DNA of 40,481 bases from Polyangia bacterium. Its GTDB lineage: Bacteria > Myxococcota_A > Polyangia > Polyangiales > Sandaracinaceae. The stretch is taken from the NCBI GenBank assembly GCA_030426845.1, contig JAUHXR010000045.1:1-40481 (forward strand), in the 5' to 3' direction. Within the stretch, counting starts at the first letter, position 1, and each line of letters opens with the position of its first letter. The position numbers and the translations under genes are program-made. Below are positions 1 through 9,706 of the stretch, in pieces. Below the pieces are notes generated by a model. The model was not told the origin of the DNA, did no database searches, and saw only the letters and a program-made list of their open reading frames with translations.

Positions 1-3
1 CCC

Positions 4-73
4 GCGCCTGCGCGGCGCACCGCTCCTCGAGAATCCTCCGGGATTCCCTCGTCCCGCTGCGCCACGCAGGCGC
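4..73. repeat. Long inverted repeat with nested hairpin
   Basis: Arms at 4-19 (GCGCCTGCGCGGCGCA) and 58-73 are complementary over 16 bases with one mismatch. Inside them a second stem pairs 28-36 with 41-51 (AATCC/GGATT, then CGAG/CTCG across a two-base bulge) around the loop TCCG. The whole could fold into one long hairpin of about 70 bases. No coding frame accounts for it, and it lies upstream of the srfB-like gene. It could be a terminator of a gene to the left, a REP-like element or part of a structured RNA. There is no T-tract after either arm. Confidence 0.5.
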
Positions 74-174
74 GCCCTCGCAACCGCGATCCATCACGGT
101 CGGTTCGTCAACGGCCTGCTAGAGTCGGCCCGCCCGCCGCGGCCCTCCGAGGCCCTGGCGCGGCCCGAGGCAAC

Positions 175-2955
175 ATGAAGCGTAAGGTCTCCCTGGATAG
201 CGCGGGCCCCAGCTCGCCCCGACGAGGGCCCCAGGCCGTCGAGCCGAGCACCGAGGTCCTCGAGCTCTTCTTCGACACCGGGGTGATCTTCCACGAGGTC
301 ACGCTGCCCGGCCCGCTCCCCGACCTGGTGAGCGGGTTCGTCATCGTCAAAGGCGACGACGCGCGCGCCGGCGACACCGTGCGGCGCGCGGAGCCGGGCG
401 AGGAGCCGGACGTCGAGATCAGCGCGGTCGAGCACCTCCCCGAGCTGAGCGGGCGCTGGCTGCCGTGCCCCTACCAGCTGAGCTGCCTCCACTGCGTGCA
501 GCTCTACCTCTCGGCCGGCGCGCGCCCCGGCGAGGTCCGCGCGCTCCTCGCGATCGACACGCTCCAGGCCGAGGGCAGCGCGGGCAAGCGGCTCGACGCG
601 GCGGTCGACGGCGGCCGCCCGTTCCGCCCGCTCGAGAAGAACGAGCTCGGCGCGTTCCTCTCGCACCCGGTGACACGCAACTTCATGCGCGAGCTGACCA
701 AGCAGGGCGTCGACCGCGCGCCGTTCAAGCTCGCCGCGCTCCTCGAGACGATGGCCCCGCTCCTGCCGCGGCTGCGCCTGTCGCGGCTCAGCGAGCACAC
801 CACCGTCCCGGTCTCGCTCGTCCTCGACTTCGGCAACTCGCGCAGCAACGCGGTGCTCGTCGAGACGCACCCGAGCGGCGTCTCGAGCGTGCCGCTGGAG
901 CTGCGCAACGGCGCCAACCCGCTGACCGTCTCCGACGAGACCTTCGGCTCGCGCATCACGTTCCTGCCGTCGGCGTTCGACGACACCGAGCACGACGTGG
1001 CGGTCGGCGCGAGCTTCGCCGTGCCGTCGCTCGCGCGGATGGGGCGCGAGGCGCTCGATCGCGCGCTCGAGACGCCTCACCGCTATCAATGCTCGTTGTC
1101 GGGTCCCAAGCGCTACCTCTGGGACGACGGGCCGACCGAGGACCGCTGGCACTTCGCGCTCAAGCAGGGCGACGAGTACCGACCGGTGAGCGGGCGGCTG
1201 CTCAAGCACGTCTTCGATCTGGGCGACGGCCTCAACCTCCGCGACGACGGCCCGTCGACGCCCGCGGACCCGCGCTACGCGCCGCGCGCGATGATGCTCT
1301 TCGCGATGTGCGAGGTGCTCCAGCAGGCCTACGCGCAGATCAACTCGCAGCGCTACCGCGCGTTCCAGGGCCGCGAGGGCTTGCCCCGCGTGCTCCGGCA
1401 CCTGGTGATCACCTACCCGAGCGCGATGCGGCGCGAGGAGCTCGAGGTCTACGAGGGGCTCGTCCGGAACGCGGTCGTCCTCACCTGCCACTACCTCAAC
1501 GTCCGCCCCGAGGACCGGCCGAACCTCAACCCGCAGACGGGCCAGTTCGACCCGTTCCTCGTCATCGACGAGGCCCTCGCGGCGCAGATGGTCTACGTCT
1601 ACCAAGAGATCGTGCACAGCTTCTCCGGCTCGATGGAGGAGCTGGTGAAGATCTACGGCCGCGCCGAGGGCACCGAGCAGGGCGGCGCGCTCCGCGTCGC
1701 GTCGGTCGACATCGGCGGCGGCACGAGCGACGTGATGATCGCGGAGTACCGCGACCTGATGCCGGGCTCGGGCACCGCGCTCCACGTCAAGAAGCTGTTC
1801 CAGGACGGGATCTCGATCGCGGGCGACGACGTGTGCCGCGCGATCGTCGAGGACATCGTCCTCGATCAGGTCCTCGCCCAGCTCCCGTCCGGCGGCGCGC
1901 GACGCGCGCTGGGCCAGCTCCTCGGCGAGGGCGACGCCGGCTACGGCGCGGAGTGGCGGACCCTCAAGGCCAAGCTCGTGCCGTACTTCTGGCTCCCGAT
2001 CGCGCGCTGCTACTGGTCGCTCGCCGAGGGCTTCGAGATCCCGGAGCACAACGCGGAGAAGCAATACACGGTGACCGAGGTGTGGCGGGTCTTCGACCGC
2101 GTGCCTCCCTCGAGCGCGGTGCTCTCGGAGCTCGACCGCTTCCTCGCGCGCGCGGTGCCCGGCTGGCCGGGGCTGATGAACCTGAGCTTCCGGTTCGACA
2201 AGGAGGAGGTCGAGCGCTCGGTCGAGCGCGTCCTGCGCGAGCCCCTCCGTAAGTACGCGGACATCCTCGCGCAGTTCGACATCGACCTGCTCATCCTCGC
2301 GGGGCGCACGAGCAAGCTCGCGCCGGTCCGCCGCCTCTTCGTGAGCGAGATGCCCGTCTCGCCGCCGCGCATCAAGACGATGGCGACCTACGCGGTCGGC
2401 GACTGGTACCCGAGCAAGTGGCGCGACGCGGGCGTGATCAAGGACCCGAAGTCGACCGTCGCGGCCGGCGCGGCGGTGCTCCACCTCGCGGGGCGCAACC
2501 AGCTCCCCGGGCTCCTCCTCGAGGGGCTCGACGAGCTCACCCAGCGGCCGATCTACGGGCTCTACCAGGACCACGAGCCGCACATCGCGCAGGTCAACGA
2601 GCTGTTCCGCGACAAGGACCTGTCGGAGGCGTTCCTCTACACGCGGGGGATGCGGGTCGGCTTCCGCAACGTCGACAGCCAGGAGATGGACGGCTCGCCG
2701 CTCTTCGAGGTGCTGCCCGCGACCCGGCAGATCGAGCAGGCGCTGCTCGAGGATCGGGTGAAGCTGAAGTTCCGGCTCACGCCGGACGGCGCGATCGAGA
2801 TCGCCGAGGTCGAGAGCCAGCGCGGAGCCTACGCGTTCTCGCCGGCCGACTTCCGCCTGCGGCTCAAGACGGTCACGGTCGACCGGTACTGGCTCGACAC
2901 CGGCGTCCTGACGACGCCCTACCGCGCCTACGACGACGAGGAGACCGCGTCGTGA
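175..2955 (+). CDS. srfB: SrfB-like actin/Hsp70-fold ATPase
   Basis: A 926-residue protein resembling the SrfB 'virulence factor' family, which is of similar length. The actin/Hsp70 ATPase signature is visible: phosphate-1 motif LVLDFGNSRSN with Asp about 218, phosphate-2 motif VDIGGGTSD with Asp about 512, and an adenosine-type motif LILAGRTSKL near 706-715. About 200 residues precede the ATPase core. There is no signal peptide, so it should be cytoplasmic. The ATG at 175 follows a weak GAGG; a -10-like TAGAGT sits at 120-125. The stop overlaps the next GTG by four bases, implying translational coupling. In enterobacteria srfA-srfB-srfC are adjacent, and here a SrfC-type GTPase lies downstream. 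The biochemical role of the family is unsettled. The family call is from motifs, length and context, not a search. Confidence 0.8.
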   Translation: MKRKVSLDSAGPSSPRRGPQAVEPSTEVLELFFDTGVIFHEVTLPGPLPDLVSGFVIVKGDDARAGDTVRRAEPGEEPDVEISAVEHLPELSGRWLPCPYQLSCLHCVQLYLSAGARPGEVRALLAIDTLQAEGSAGKRLDAAVDGGRPFRPLEKNELGAFLSHPVTRNFMRELTKQGVDRAPFKLAALLETMAPLLPRLRLSRLSEHTTVPVSLVLDFGNSRSNAVLVETHPSGVSSVPLELRNGANPLTVSDETFGSRITFLPSAFDDTEHDVAVGASFAVPSLARMGREALDRALETPHRYQCSLSGPKRYLWDDGPTEDRWHFALKQGDEYRPVSGRLLKHVFDLGDGLNLRDDGPSTPADPRYAPRAMMLFAMCEVLQQAYAQINSQRYRAFQGREGLPRVLRHLVITYPSAMRREELEVYEGLVRNAVVLTCHYLNVRPEDRPNLNPQTGQFDPFLVIDEALAAQMVYVYQEIVHSFSGSMEELVKIYGRAEGTEQGGALRVASVDIGGGTSDVMIAEYRDLMPGSGTALHVKKLFQDGISIAGDDVCRAIVEDIVLDQVLAQLPSGGARRALGQLLGEGDAGYGAEWRTLKAKLVPYFWLPIARCYWSLAEGFEIPEHNAEKQYTVTEVWRVFDRVPPSSAVLSELDRFLARAVPGWPGLMNLSFRFDKEEVERSVERVLREPLRKYADILAQFDIDLLILAGRTSKLAPVRRLFVSEMPVSPPRIKTMATYAVGDWYPSKWRDAGVIKDPKSTVAAGAAVLHLAGRNQLPGLLLEGLDELTQRPIYGLYQDHEPHIAQVNELFRDKDLSEAFLYTRGMRVGFRNVDSQEMDGSPLFEVLPATRQIEQALLEDRVKLKFRLTPDGAIEIAEVESQRGAYAFSPADFRLRLKTVTVDRYWLDTGVLTTPYRAYDDEETAS

Positions 2956-3572
2956 GCGAGGCGCTCGGCGCGAAGGTGCTCGAGGCGCTCGCCCGCGCGG
3001 TCGACAAGCGCGCGCTCGGGGAGGCGCTCGCGCCCGCGCTGGAGGGGGCGCGCGAGGCGCCGTCGCCGTCGGCGGGGCGCTCCGCGGCCGCGCTCGTCGA
3101 GAAGATCGTCCTGTCGGACATCCTCGACGACTCGATCCTCGGCTCGCGCCCCGGCGACACCAGCTACCCGCTGCGGATGCTCTTCGGCACGCTCGGTGAC
3201 GAGCTCGAGGACGACACCGCCTTCGCGCTCGCCAGCGGGCTCAACTTCTTCTTCCGCGTGAGCATGGACGAGGAGGCGAAGCTCGCGGTGGGGCTCGAGG
3301 TGAGCCGCCTCTACTACCGGTTCGCCGAGGAGCGCCCCCTCGACGCGGAGCTCGTCGCGCCGCTCTCGCCGCTCCTGGCGCGGCTGATGAGCACCGAGCT
3401 GACGCATCTTCGGCTCGAGGCGGTGGACGGCGCGCGGGTCTTCGACTCGGCCGTCCACGAGCGCGCGCTCGGCTCGGACGCGAGCAGCCCGGCCATCAAG
3501 CAGCCCAAGTCCTTCCTGGCCCGCGTGGTCTCGAATGGGCGCGTGCGCATGAAAGCCCACGTTCGAACGTAG
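2952..3572 (+). CDS. Small helical protein of the Srf locus
   Basis: A 206-residue protein starting at the GTG that overlaps the srfB-like stop (GTGA). No recognised domain, signal peptide or membrane segment. It is rich in Leu, Ala and Glu and probably all-helical. The middle contains RMLFGTLGDELEDD followed by LNFFFRVSMDEEAKLAVGLE, and the C-terminal end is basic (FLARVVSNGRVRMKAHVRT). The overlap and the dense packing of the locus suggest it works with the SrfB-like ATPase, perhaps as an adaptor, but this rests on position only. A longer upstream reading frame exists, but it runs antiparallel to nothing functional and lies inside srfB, so the GTG start is preferred. Confidence 0.7.
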   Translation: MSEALGAKVLEALARAVDKRALGEALAPALEGAREAPSPSAGRSAAALVEKIVLSDILDDSILGSRPGDTSYPLRMLFGTLGDELEDDTAFALASGLNFFFRVSMDEEAKLAVGLEVSRLYYRFAEERPLDAELVAPLSPLLARLMSTELTHLRLEAVDGARVFDSAVHERALGSDASSPAIKQPKSFLARVVSNGRVRMKAHVRT

Positions 3573-3630
3573 TGAGTGGGGACCCGAGGCTGCGGGCACG
3601 TCGAGGGACGGTAGAGGGGGGATTCGCGAA

Positions 3631-5049
<1,419 letters not shown>

Positions 5050-5065
5050 AGACGTCTTGCGGTGG

Positions 5066-5236
5066 ATGGGCGAAGGCGGTTTGCTGCGTGAGGACGGGGT
5101 GGACGTGGGCGTGCCTGTAGGCGTGGACGAGCGGATCCCCGTGTTGCGACCGAGCGGGTACGTGGATGTGCACGGGTACGTGCACGAGGACGAGTACGTG
5201 CACGGCGCCGGGTTCGCTGGCGCGGGGGACGCCTGA
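5066..5236 (+). CDS. Possible 56-residue protein between SrfA- and SrfC-like genes
   Basis: An ATG frame of 56 codons whose TGA overlaps the ATG of the srfC-like gene by one base (TGATG), as in translational coupling. The product is acidic with Val/His/Tyr repetition (YVDVHGYVHEDEYVHG). No family is recognised. In its favour are the coupling and the otherwise tight locus. Against it, third positions hold noticeably more A/T than the neighbours, and the second half lies in a degenerate GTACGTGCAC repeat of a kind that recurs between genes in myxobacteria, so the frame may be accidental. It could also be an untranslated spacer or hairpin-forming leader of srfC. Confidence 0.4.
   Translation: MGEGGLLREDGVDVGVPVGVDERIPVLRPSGYVDVHGYVHEDEYVHGAGFAGAGDA
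5156..5204 (+). repeat. Degenerate GTACGTGCACG repeats
   Basis: Three imperfect copies of GGTACGTG(GAT)GTGCAC or GAGTACGTGCACG in tandem just upstream of the srfC-like start. GTGCAC and GTAC are self-complementary, so the stretch can also fold on itself. Confidence 0.55.
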
Positions 5237-7761
5237 TGATGGAAGAGACCCTCAAGACGCTCGAGCAGTCGATCCAGACGGCGCGCGCGGCCGCGCTCGG
5301 CGGCGGCGGCGACCCGCCCCCCGAGGCGCAGGCGCTGACCGATCTGTCGCTCCGCATGAAGAAGCTGCGCCGCGCGTGGGGTCGGCCTCAGTCGCTCGGG
5401 TTCTTCGGGCCGTCGCAGGCGGGCAAGTCGTTCCTCGTCGGCGCGCTCCTCAGCCACGAGCTCGGTACGCTCAAGGTCCGCTCGCGCGAGGGCGAGGTCG
5501 ACTTCCTCCAGGACATCAACCCGGCCAAGGGCGTGGAGTCGACCGGGGTCGTGACCCGCTTCTCGAGCGCGCCCGCGCCGGCGCCGCTCAGCCGCGGCGA
5601 CTTCTACTGCCGGCTCCTTTCGCTCGAGGTGATGCTCGAGTCGATGGCCACGGGCTTCCTCGTGGAGTGCACCGCGCCGCCCGTCGACGCCGAGCGGGTC
5701 GACCGCGTGCTGCGGGAGGCGCGCCTCGCGTCGGGGCCTCCGGCGCCTGCGCTCTTCCGCGCGGCGTGGGACGCGGTCTGGCACAACCTCCTCAAGAAGT
5801 ACCAGGACCGCCACCCCTACCTGAACGAGCTGCGGCGGCACCCGGAGCTGCGGGCCGAGGCGTGGAAGGGCGGCATCGGCTCGGTCGCGGGCTGGACACA
5901 GGTCTTCTCGCTCCTCTGGGGCGGCCGCGGCTACTCCAAGGACCTCGACCGCCTCGTCGACGTGCTCGTCGACGGCCTCGAGCGCCTCGGGCACCCCGAG
6001 GCGGTGGAGGTGGAGCTCGACTACGTGCGCGCCTCCAGCGTGAACCCGAGCGTGATCGACGCGGCCTGCCTCAACGCGATCGGCACCCCGCAGTCCACGA
6101 TGCACGTCTACGCGCCGGACTCGGGGCGCGAGGTCGCGATCGAGCCGAGCGTGCTCGCCGCGCTGATCGCCGAGATCCGCCTGCCCCTCGAGCCCGTCCC
6201 GGGCAGCCTCCTCGCGAACGCGGACCTGCTGGACTTCCCGGGCGGGCGCGCGCTGCGAGGGATCAACGGCTTCGAGCCGGGCGACCTCAACACCGGCAGC
6301 CTCGAGAACGCGATCGAGGTCTTCAAGCGGGGCAAGCTCACGTTCTTGTTCGAGCAGTTCTCCGTCGACCGTGAGATCACCGCGCTCTGCCTCGCCTCGC
6401 CCGGCCCCACGAAGCCCGAGGCGATCCAGATGCAGCACCAGGTCGAGCGCTGGCTGCAGATCCGCCACGGCGCCCCGACCCCGCTCGACCCCGAGGAGGT
6501 CACGCGGCCGAGCCTCTTCGTCGCGCTCACCAAGTACGACATGAGCCTCGGCTCGCTGCGCAGCGACAACGCGCGCGATCGCTGGGACTCGCGGGTCGAG
6601 GAGGCCTGCGTCGAGTTCTGGGCGCGCAGCCACGCGAGCTGGATCTACAACTGGGGCGAGCGCGGCCGGCCGTTCGACAACATGTTCTGGATCCGCAACC
6701 CCTACGCGGACCAGATGAACACGCTGAAGCCGGGGAGCCCCGACTACGCGGAGGTCAAGTCCGGCTACCACGAGTCGCGCGCGATCAAGACGTTCATCGG
6801 GGACCACGCCGCGAAGTGGGCCGCGATGGAGGGCGACGACGAGCAGGGCCTGCCGCGCTCGGGCATCCCGCTCCTCGCGAGCCACCTCCGCGCGAAGCTC
6901 GCGGAGGACATCAAGCAGAAGGAGCTGCTCACCGAGCTGCGGGCGATCCACGGCGAGCTCCTCGAGGCGCTCCGGCTGCTCACGCCCTCGCGCGACGAGA
7001 CCGAGGCGCGCGAGCGGCTCGAGCACAGCGCGCAGTCGCTCATCAACGCGGTGCGCGCCGAGATGACCAAGCACTACAGCGGCGCGGTCTTCGGCGAGCT
7101 CATCGAGCTGCTCACGATCCCGCACGAGGAGCTCGAGCTCGAGATCCGCGCGGTGCACAAGCAGCTCGCGCCGATGAGCATCAAGGTCAGCGACAAGGTG
7201 AAGAAGCTGATGGTCCACGTGCTCAAGCACTGGTCCCAGCGGGCGGTGTCGCGGCTGCGGAGCTCGGGGCTCGACCTGCCGGTCGCGCTCGTCGAGCGCT
7301 ACGTGCGCGAGGTGGTCACGAGCAAGCTGCTCCTGCCGGTGCTCGGGCAAGCGATCTTCCCCTACTTCAACAAGTCGGAGCTCGACTACGGGCTCGTCGC
7401 GACGATCCTCCAGGTCAAGATCAGCGACTCGCTCCTGAACCTCTTCGCGGGTCAGGGTCGCCGCACGCCGAGCATCCCGGTGCGCCTCAGCTACTCCGAG
7501 ACGGCCTCGGCGGCGGGGGGCGACGAAGGCGACGGCGACATCGACTGGGCCGACGTGGACTTCGACGACGAGGAGCAGGCGGCCGAGCCGGAGCACGTCG
7601 AGATCGTCTTCGCCGGCAACCACTACTTCGCGCACTGGGCCGACCAGCTGCCGCGCTTCTACGTGAAGAACGCGGGCAAGAAGGGCAAGAGCGCGCTCGA
7701 CGACCCGCGGATGCGCGAGCTGGTCGGCGTGCTCACCGCGGTGGAGTCGGTCGCGGTCTGA
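5236..7761 (+). CDS. srfC: SrfC-like dynamin-type GTPase
   Basis: An 841-residue protein resembling the 'putative virulence factor' SrfC family of large P-loop GTPases. The P-loop GPSQAGKS is at 58-65. The G3-like DFPGG is at 333-337, preceded by hydrophobic NADLL. The G4 motif TKYD is at 432-435 after SLFVAL. The rest is largely helical, with a conserved-looking stretch PIKVSDKVKKLMVHVLKHW-type around 640-660, as expected for a dynamin-like stalk, and an acidic segment near 755-785. No membrane segment is predicted. ATG at 5236 or 5239 are both possible (ATGATGG); the first overlaps the upstream TGA. It ends four bases before a convergent kinase gene. GTP hydrolysis and membrane remodelling are inferred from the fold, not shown for this family. 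Confidence 0.8.
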   Translation: MMEETLKTLEQSIQTARAAALGGGGDPPPEAQALTDLSLRMKKLRRAWGRPQSLGFFGPSQAGKSFLVGALLSHELGTLKVRSREGEVDFLQDINPAKGVESTGVVTRFSSAPAPAPLSRGDFYCRLLSLEVMLESMATGFLVECTAPPVDAERVDRVLREARLASGPPAPALFRAAWDAVWHNLLKKYQDRHPYLNELRRHPELRAEAWKGGIGSVAGWTQVFSLLWGGRGYSKDLDRLVDVLVDGLERLGHPEAVEVELDYVRASSVNPSVIDAACLNAIGTPQSTMHVYAPDSGREVAIEPSVLAALIAEIRLPLEPVPGSLLANADLLDFPGGRALRGINGFEPGDLNTGSLENAIEVFKRGKLTFLFEQFSVDREITALCLASPGPTKPEAIQMQHQVERWLQIRHGAPTPLDPEEVTRPSLFVALTKYDMSLGSLRSDNARDRWDSRVEEACVEFWARSHASWIYNWGERGRPFDNMFWIRNPYADQMNTLKPGSPDYAEVKSGYHESRAIKTFIGDHAAKWAAMEGDDEQGLPRSGIPLLASHLRAKLAEDIKQKELLTELRAIHGELLEALRLLTPSRDETEARERLEHSAQSLINAVRAEMTKHYSGAVFGELIELLTIPHEELELEIRAVHKQLAPMSIKVSDKVKKLMVHVLKHWSQRAVSRLRSSGLDLPVALVERYVREVVTSKLLLPVLGQAIFPYFNKSELDYGLVATILQVKISDSLLNLFAGQGRRTPSIPVRLSYSETASAAGGDEGDGDIDWADVDFDDEEQAAEPEHVEIVFAGNHYFAHWADQLPRFYVKNAGKKGKSALDDPRMRELVGVLTAVESVAV

Positions 7762-7765
7762 CTCG

Positions 7766-9307
7766 TCACCGTCGCCCCCGCAGATCGATCGCGAGCGTGT
7801 CCTTGCCGGCCTCCTCCGGCACGTCGCGCGGCGGCTCGGCCGCGTCGGCCTCGGCCCACCACTGGCGCGCGCGCTCGCGCGGCCAGGGCGGCACGTCCTC
7901 GAGGCTCAGGAGTAGATCGCGGAGCGCGTCCGCGCTGTCGGGCCGCGCCTCCGGGGACTTCTCGAGGCAGCGCAGGATCACCTCCTCGAGCGCCTCGGGC
8001 ACCGCGTCGCCCAGCCGCTCGGAGGGCGCGAGCGGCCGCGCGCGCACGTGCTTGCTCATCACCTCGACCGCGGACGACCCGCTGAAGACGTGCTCGCCCG
8101 AGAGCAGGTGGTAGCCGAGCGCGCCTACCGCGTAGAGATCGGTCCGCGCGTCCACCCCCGCCGGGTCGGTGATCGCCTCGGGCGCCATGTACTGCGGAGT
8201 CCCGGCGATCAGGTCGCCCTCCGCGTCCGCGTGGGCCTCCTTCACCAGACCGAAGTCGACGATCTTCACCTGGTCGGCGGTGCGCCCGGACCGCAGCACG
8301 AACACGTTGGCGGGCTTGACGTCGCGGTGGATGAGCCCGACCTCGTGGGCGGCAGCGAGGCCATCGCAGAGCTGCGCGAGGATGTGGACGACCCGCGCGG
8401 GCGGCTGCGGCCCGAAGCGCGCGACGAGCTCCCCGAGGTCGAGGCCGTCGAGGTACTCCATCGCGTAGTAGAAGATCCCGTCCGGCGTGCGGCCGTAGTC
8501 GAACACCGAGACGATGTTGGGGTGGGTGAGGCCGGCCGTGCGCTGCACCTCGCGCTCGAAGCGCTCGACGCTCAGGTCGTCGATGCGCCGGGGCGGCAGG
8601 AGCTTGATCGCGGTCGGGCGGCGCAGGAGCGCGTGCCGCGCCCGGTAGACGGCGCCCATGCCGCCCTCGCCGATCTTGGCCTCGAGGGTGTACTGGCCGA
8701 GCTGCTCGGCCTCGCGGACGCGCTCGCGCAGGCCGTAGATCACCCGGCTGGCCCCCGCGTTGATCGCGATCGCGAAGAGCCACCACACGAAGGTGTTGAG
8801 CAGGATCGCGCGGAGGCTGACGTGCGGGTCGTCCGGCGCCTCGGCCTGCTGGAGCGCGTGGATGCGCAGCACCGCGAACACCATCCAGACGGTCGCGCTG
8901 AGCTGCACGACCGTGGCCTGAGCGGCGCTGCTCGGCACGTAGCTGACGCGCATCGCGAAGATGATGAGCAGCGCGAGCAGGAGGACGGTCTCGGGGTGCG
9001 CGCGGGACGGGATCCCGAGCACCATCAGCGACAGCGAGATCGTCAGCGCGTGCATGCCCACGAGGTCGAGCGCCCGCAGCGCGCGCTCCGAATAGGCGCC
9101 GCGCCGCGCGATGAGCCACTGGGCACCCAGGACCACCGCGGCGCCAAAGTGCCCGCCGAGATCGAGGCCCTCGATGCGGAGCTCGCCGATCGCGAGCCCG
9201 ATGAGCAGGCGGACCGCGAGGCTCACGAGGAACACCGCCGACCCCCACAGCCCGAAGCGCGCGAGCCGCTGCTGGAGGAACGCGACGCGCGTTGTGTGCC
9301 CGCTCAT
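7766..9307 (-). CDS. Ser/Thr kinase with N-terminal membrane domain
   Basis: A 513-residue protein. The first 190 residues carry about five hydrophobic membrane segments (for example GSAVFLVSLAVRLLIGLAI and ILLNTFVWWLFAIAI). A complete Hanks-type kinase domain follows at about 207-480: glycine loop GEGGMGAVY, AIK lysine, HRDVKPANV catalytic loop, DFGLVKE, GTPQYMAPE. There is no extracytoplasmic C-terminal sensor, so the order is the reverse of the usual kinase-TM-sensor layout and the multi-span region may itself sense the membrane or a lipophilic signal. A TATCCT -10 element stands seven bases before the ATG and no Shine-Dalgarno is seen. Tail-to-tail with the srfC-like gene. Substrates are unknown. 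Confidence 0.93.
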   Translation of the reverse strand: MSGHTTRVAFLQQRLARFGLWGSAVFLVSLAVRLLIGLAIGELRIEGLDLGGHFGAAVVLGAQWLIARRGAYSERALRALDLVGMHALTISLSLMVLGIPSRAHPETVLLLALLIIFAMRVSYVPSSAAQATVVQLSATVWMVFAVLRIHALQQAEAPDDPHVSLRAILLNTFVWWLFAIAINAGASRVIYGLRERVREAEQLGQYTLEAKIGEGGMGAVYRARHALLRRPTAIKLLPPRRIDDLSVERFEREVQRTAGLTHPNIVSVFDYGRTPDGIFYYAMEYLDGLDLGELVARFGPQPPARVVHILAQLCDGLAAAHEVGLIHRDVKPANVFVLRSGRTADQVKIVDFGLVKEAHADAEGDLIAGTPQYMAPEAITDPAGVDARTDLYAVGALGYHLLSGEHVFSGSSAVEVMSKHVRARPLAPSERLGDAVPEALEEVILRCLEKSPEARPDSADALRDLLLSLEDVPPWPRERARQWWAEADAAEPPRDVPEEAGKDTLAIDLRGRR

Positions 9308-9314
9308 CGCGCGA

Positions 9315-9320
9315 AGGATA
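9315..9320 (-). promoter_or_regulatory. -10 element of membrane kinase gene
   Basis: TATCCT read on the - strand, seven bases before the ATG at 9307. Transcription would begin at or within a base or two of the start codon. No recognisable -35. Confidence 0.5.
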
Positions 9321-9435
9321 GCGGCAGTCCGAGCGGCCGGCGGGGGTGGCGCCTCCAGCCGCCGGATCGGCGCCCGACTGGGCGGCCCGAGTGGGGATCG
9401 GAGGTGGCACGCGACGTGAAGACTGGGCGGGCACG

Positions 9436-9609
9436 ATGCGCCTCGACACCTGCCCCGACGACGAGATCACCGTGATCGACATCCGCGAGGAGCTCGACGC
9501 GGCCCTGGAGCCCCCCGCCCTCCCGTTCCCGCTCGTCTCGCGCAAGCGCCCCCACGACGACGTCCCGGAGCTGCGGTTCCGCGCGCTCTCCGACGGGCTG
9601 CTCGGCTGA
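9436..9609 (+). CDS. Small 57-residue protein
   Basis: A frame of 57 codons with G or C at every third position, as in the real genes nearby, which argues for coding. The product begins MRLDTCPDDEITVIDIREEL and ends RFRALSDGLLG. It is acidic, soluble and without a recognised family. A longer frame upstream is rejected because the extra N-terminus is low-complexity and lies in the divergent promoter region of the kinase gene. No clear Shine-Dalgarno or -10 was found. Function unknown. Confidence 0.55.
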   Translation: MRLDTCPDDEITVIDIREELDAALEPPALPFPLVSRKRPHDDVPELRFRALSDGLLG

Positions 9610-9668
9610 GTTCTCGGCGGGCCTCGGGGCGGCTCACCGGGCCGAAGCGCCGGTCCGCGGGGAGTTTC

Positions 9669-9698
9669 GGAACACCGCGGGGGGGCACGGCGTAGAAT
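9669..9698 (+). promoter_or_regulatory. Candidate promoter of Sel1-repeat gene
   Basis: TAGAAT at 9693-9698 lies eight bases before the ATG at 9707. A GGAAC at 9669-9673 sits 17 bases upstream of CGTAG, the spacing and sequence of an ECF-type -35; the ECF reading is tentative. Confidence 0.4.
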
Positions 9699-9706
9699 CC
9701 CGGCGG

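Noticed and set aside
1..80. Possible tRNA in the folded region at the left edge
   Set aside because: No acceptor-D-anticodon-T arrangement can be drawn; only nested hairpins are present.
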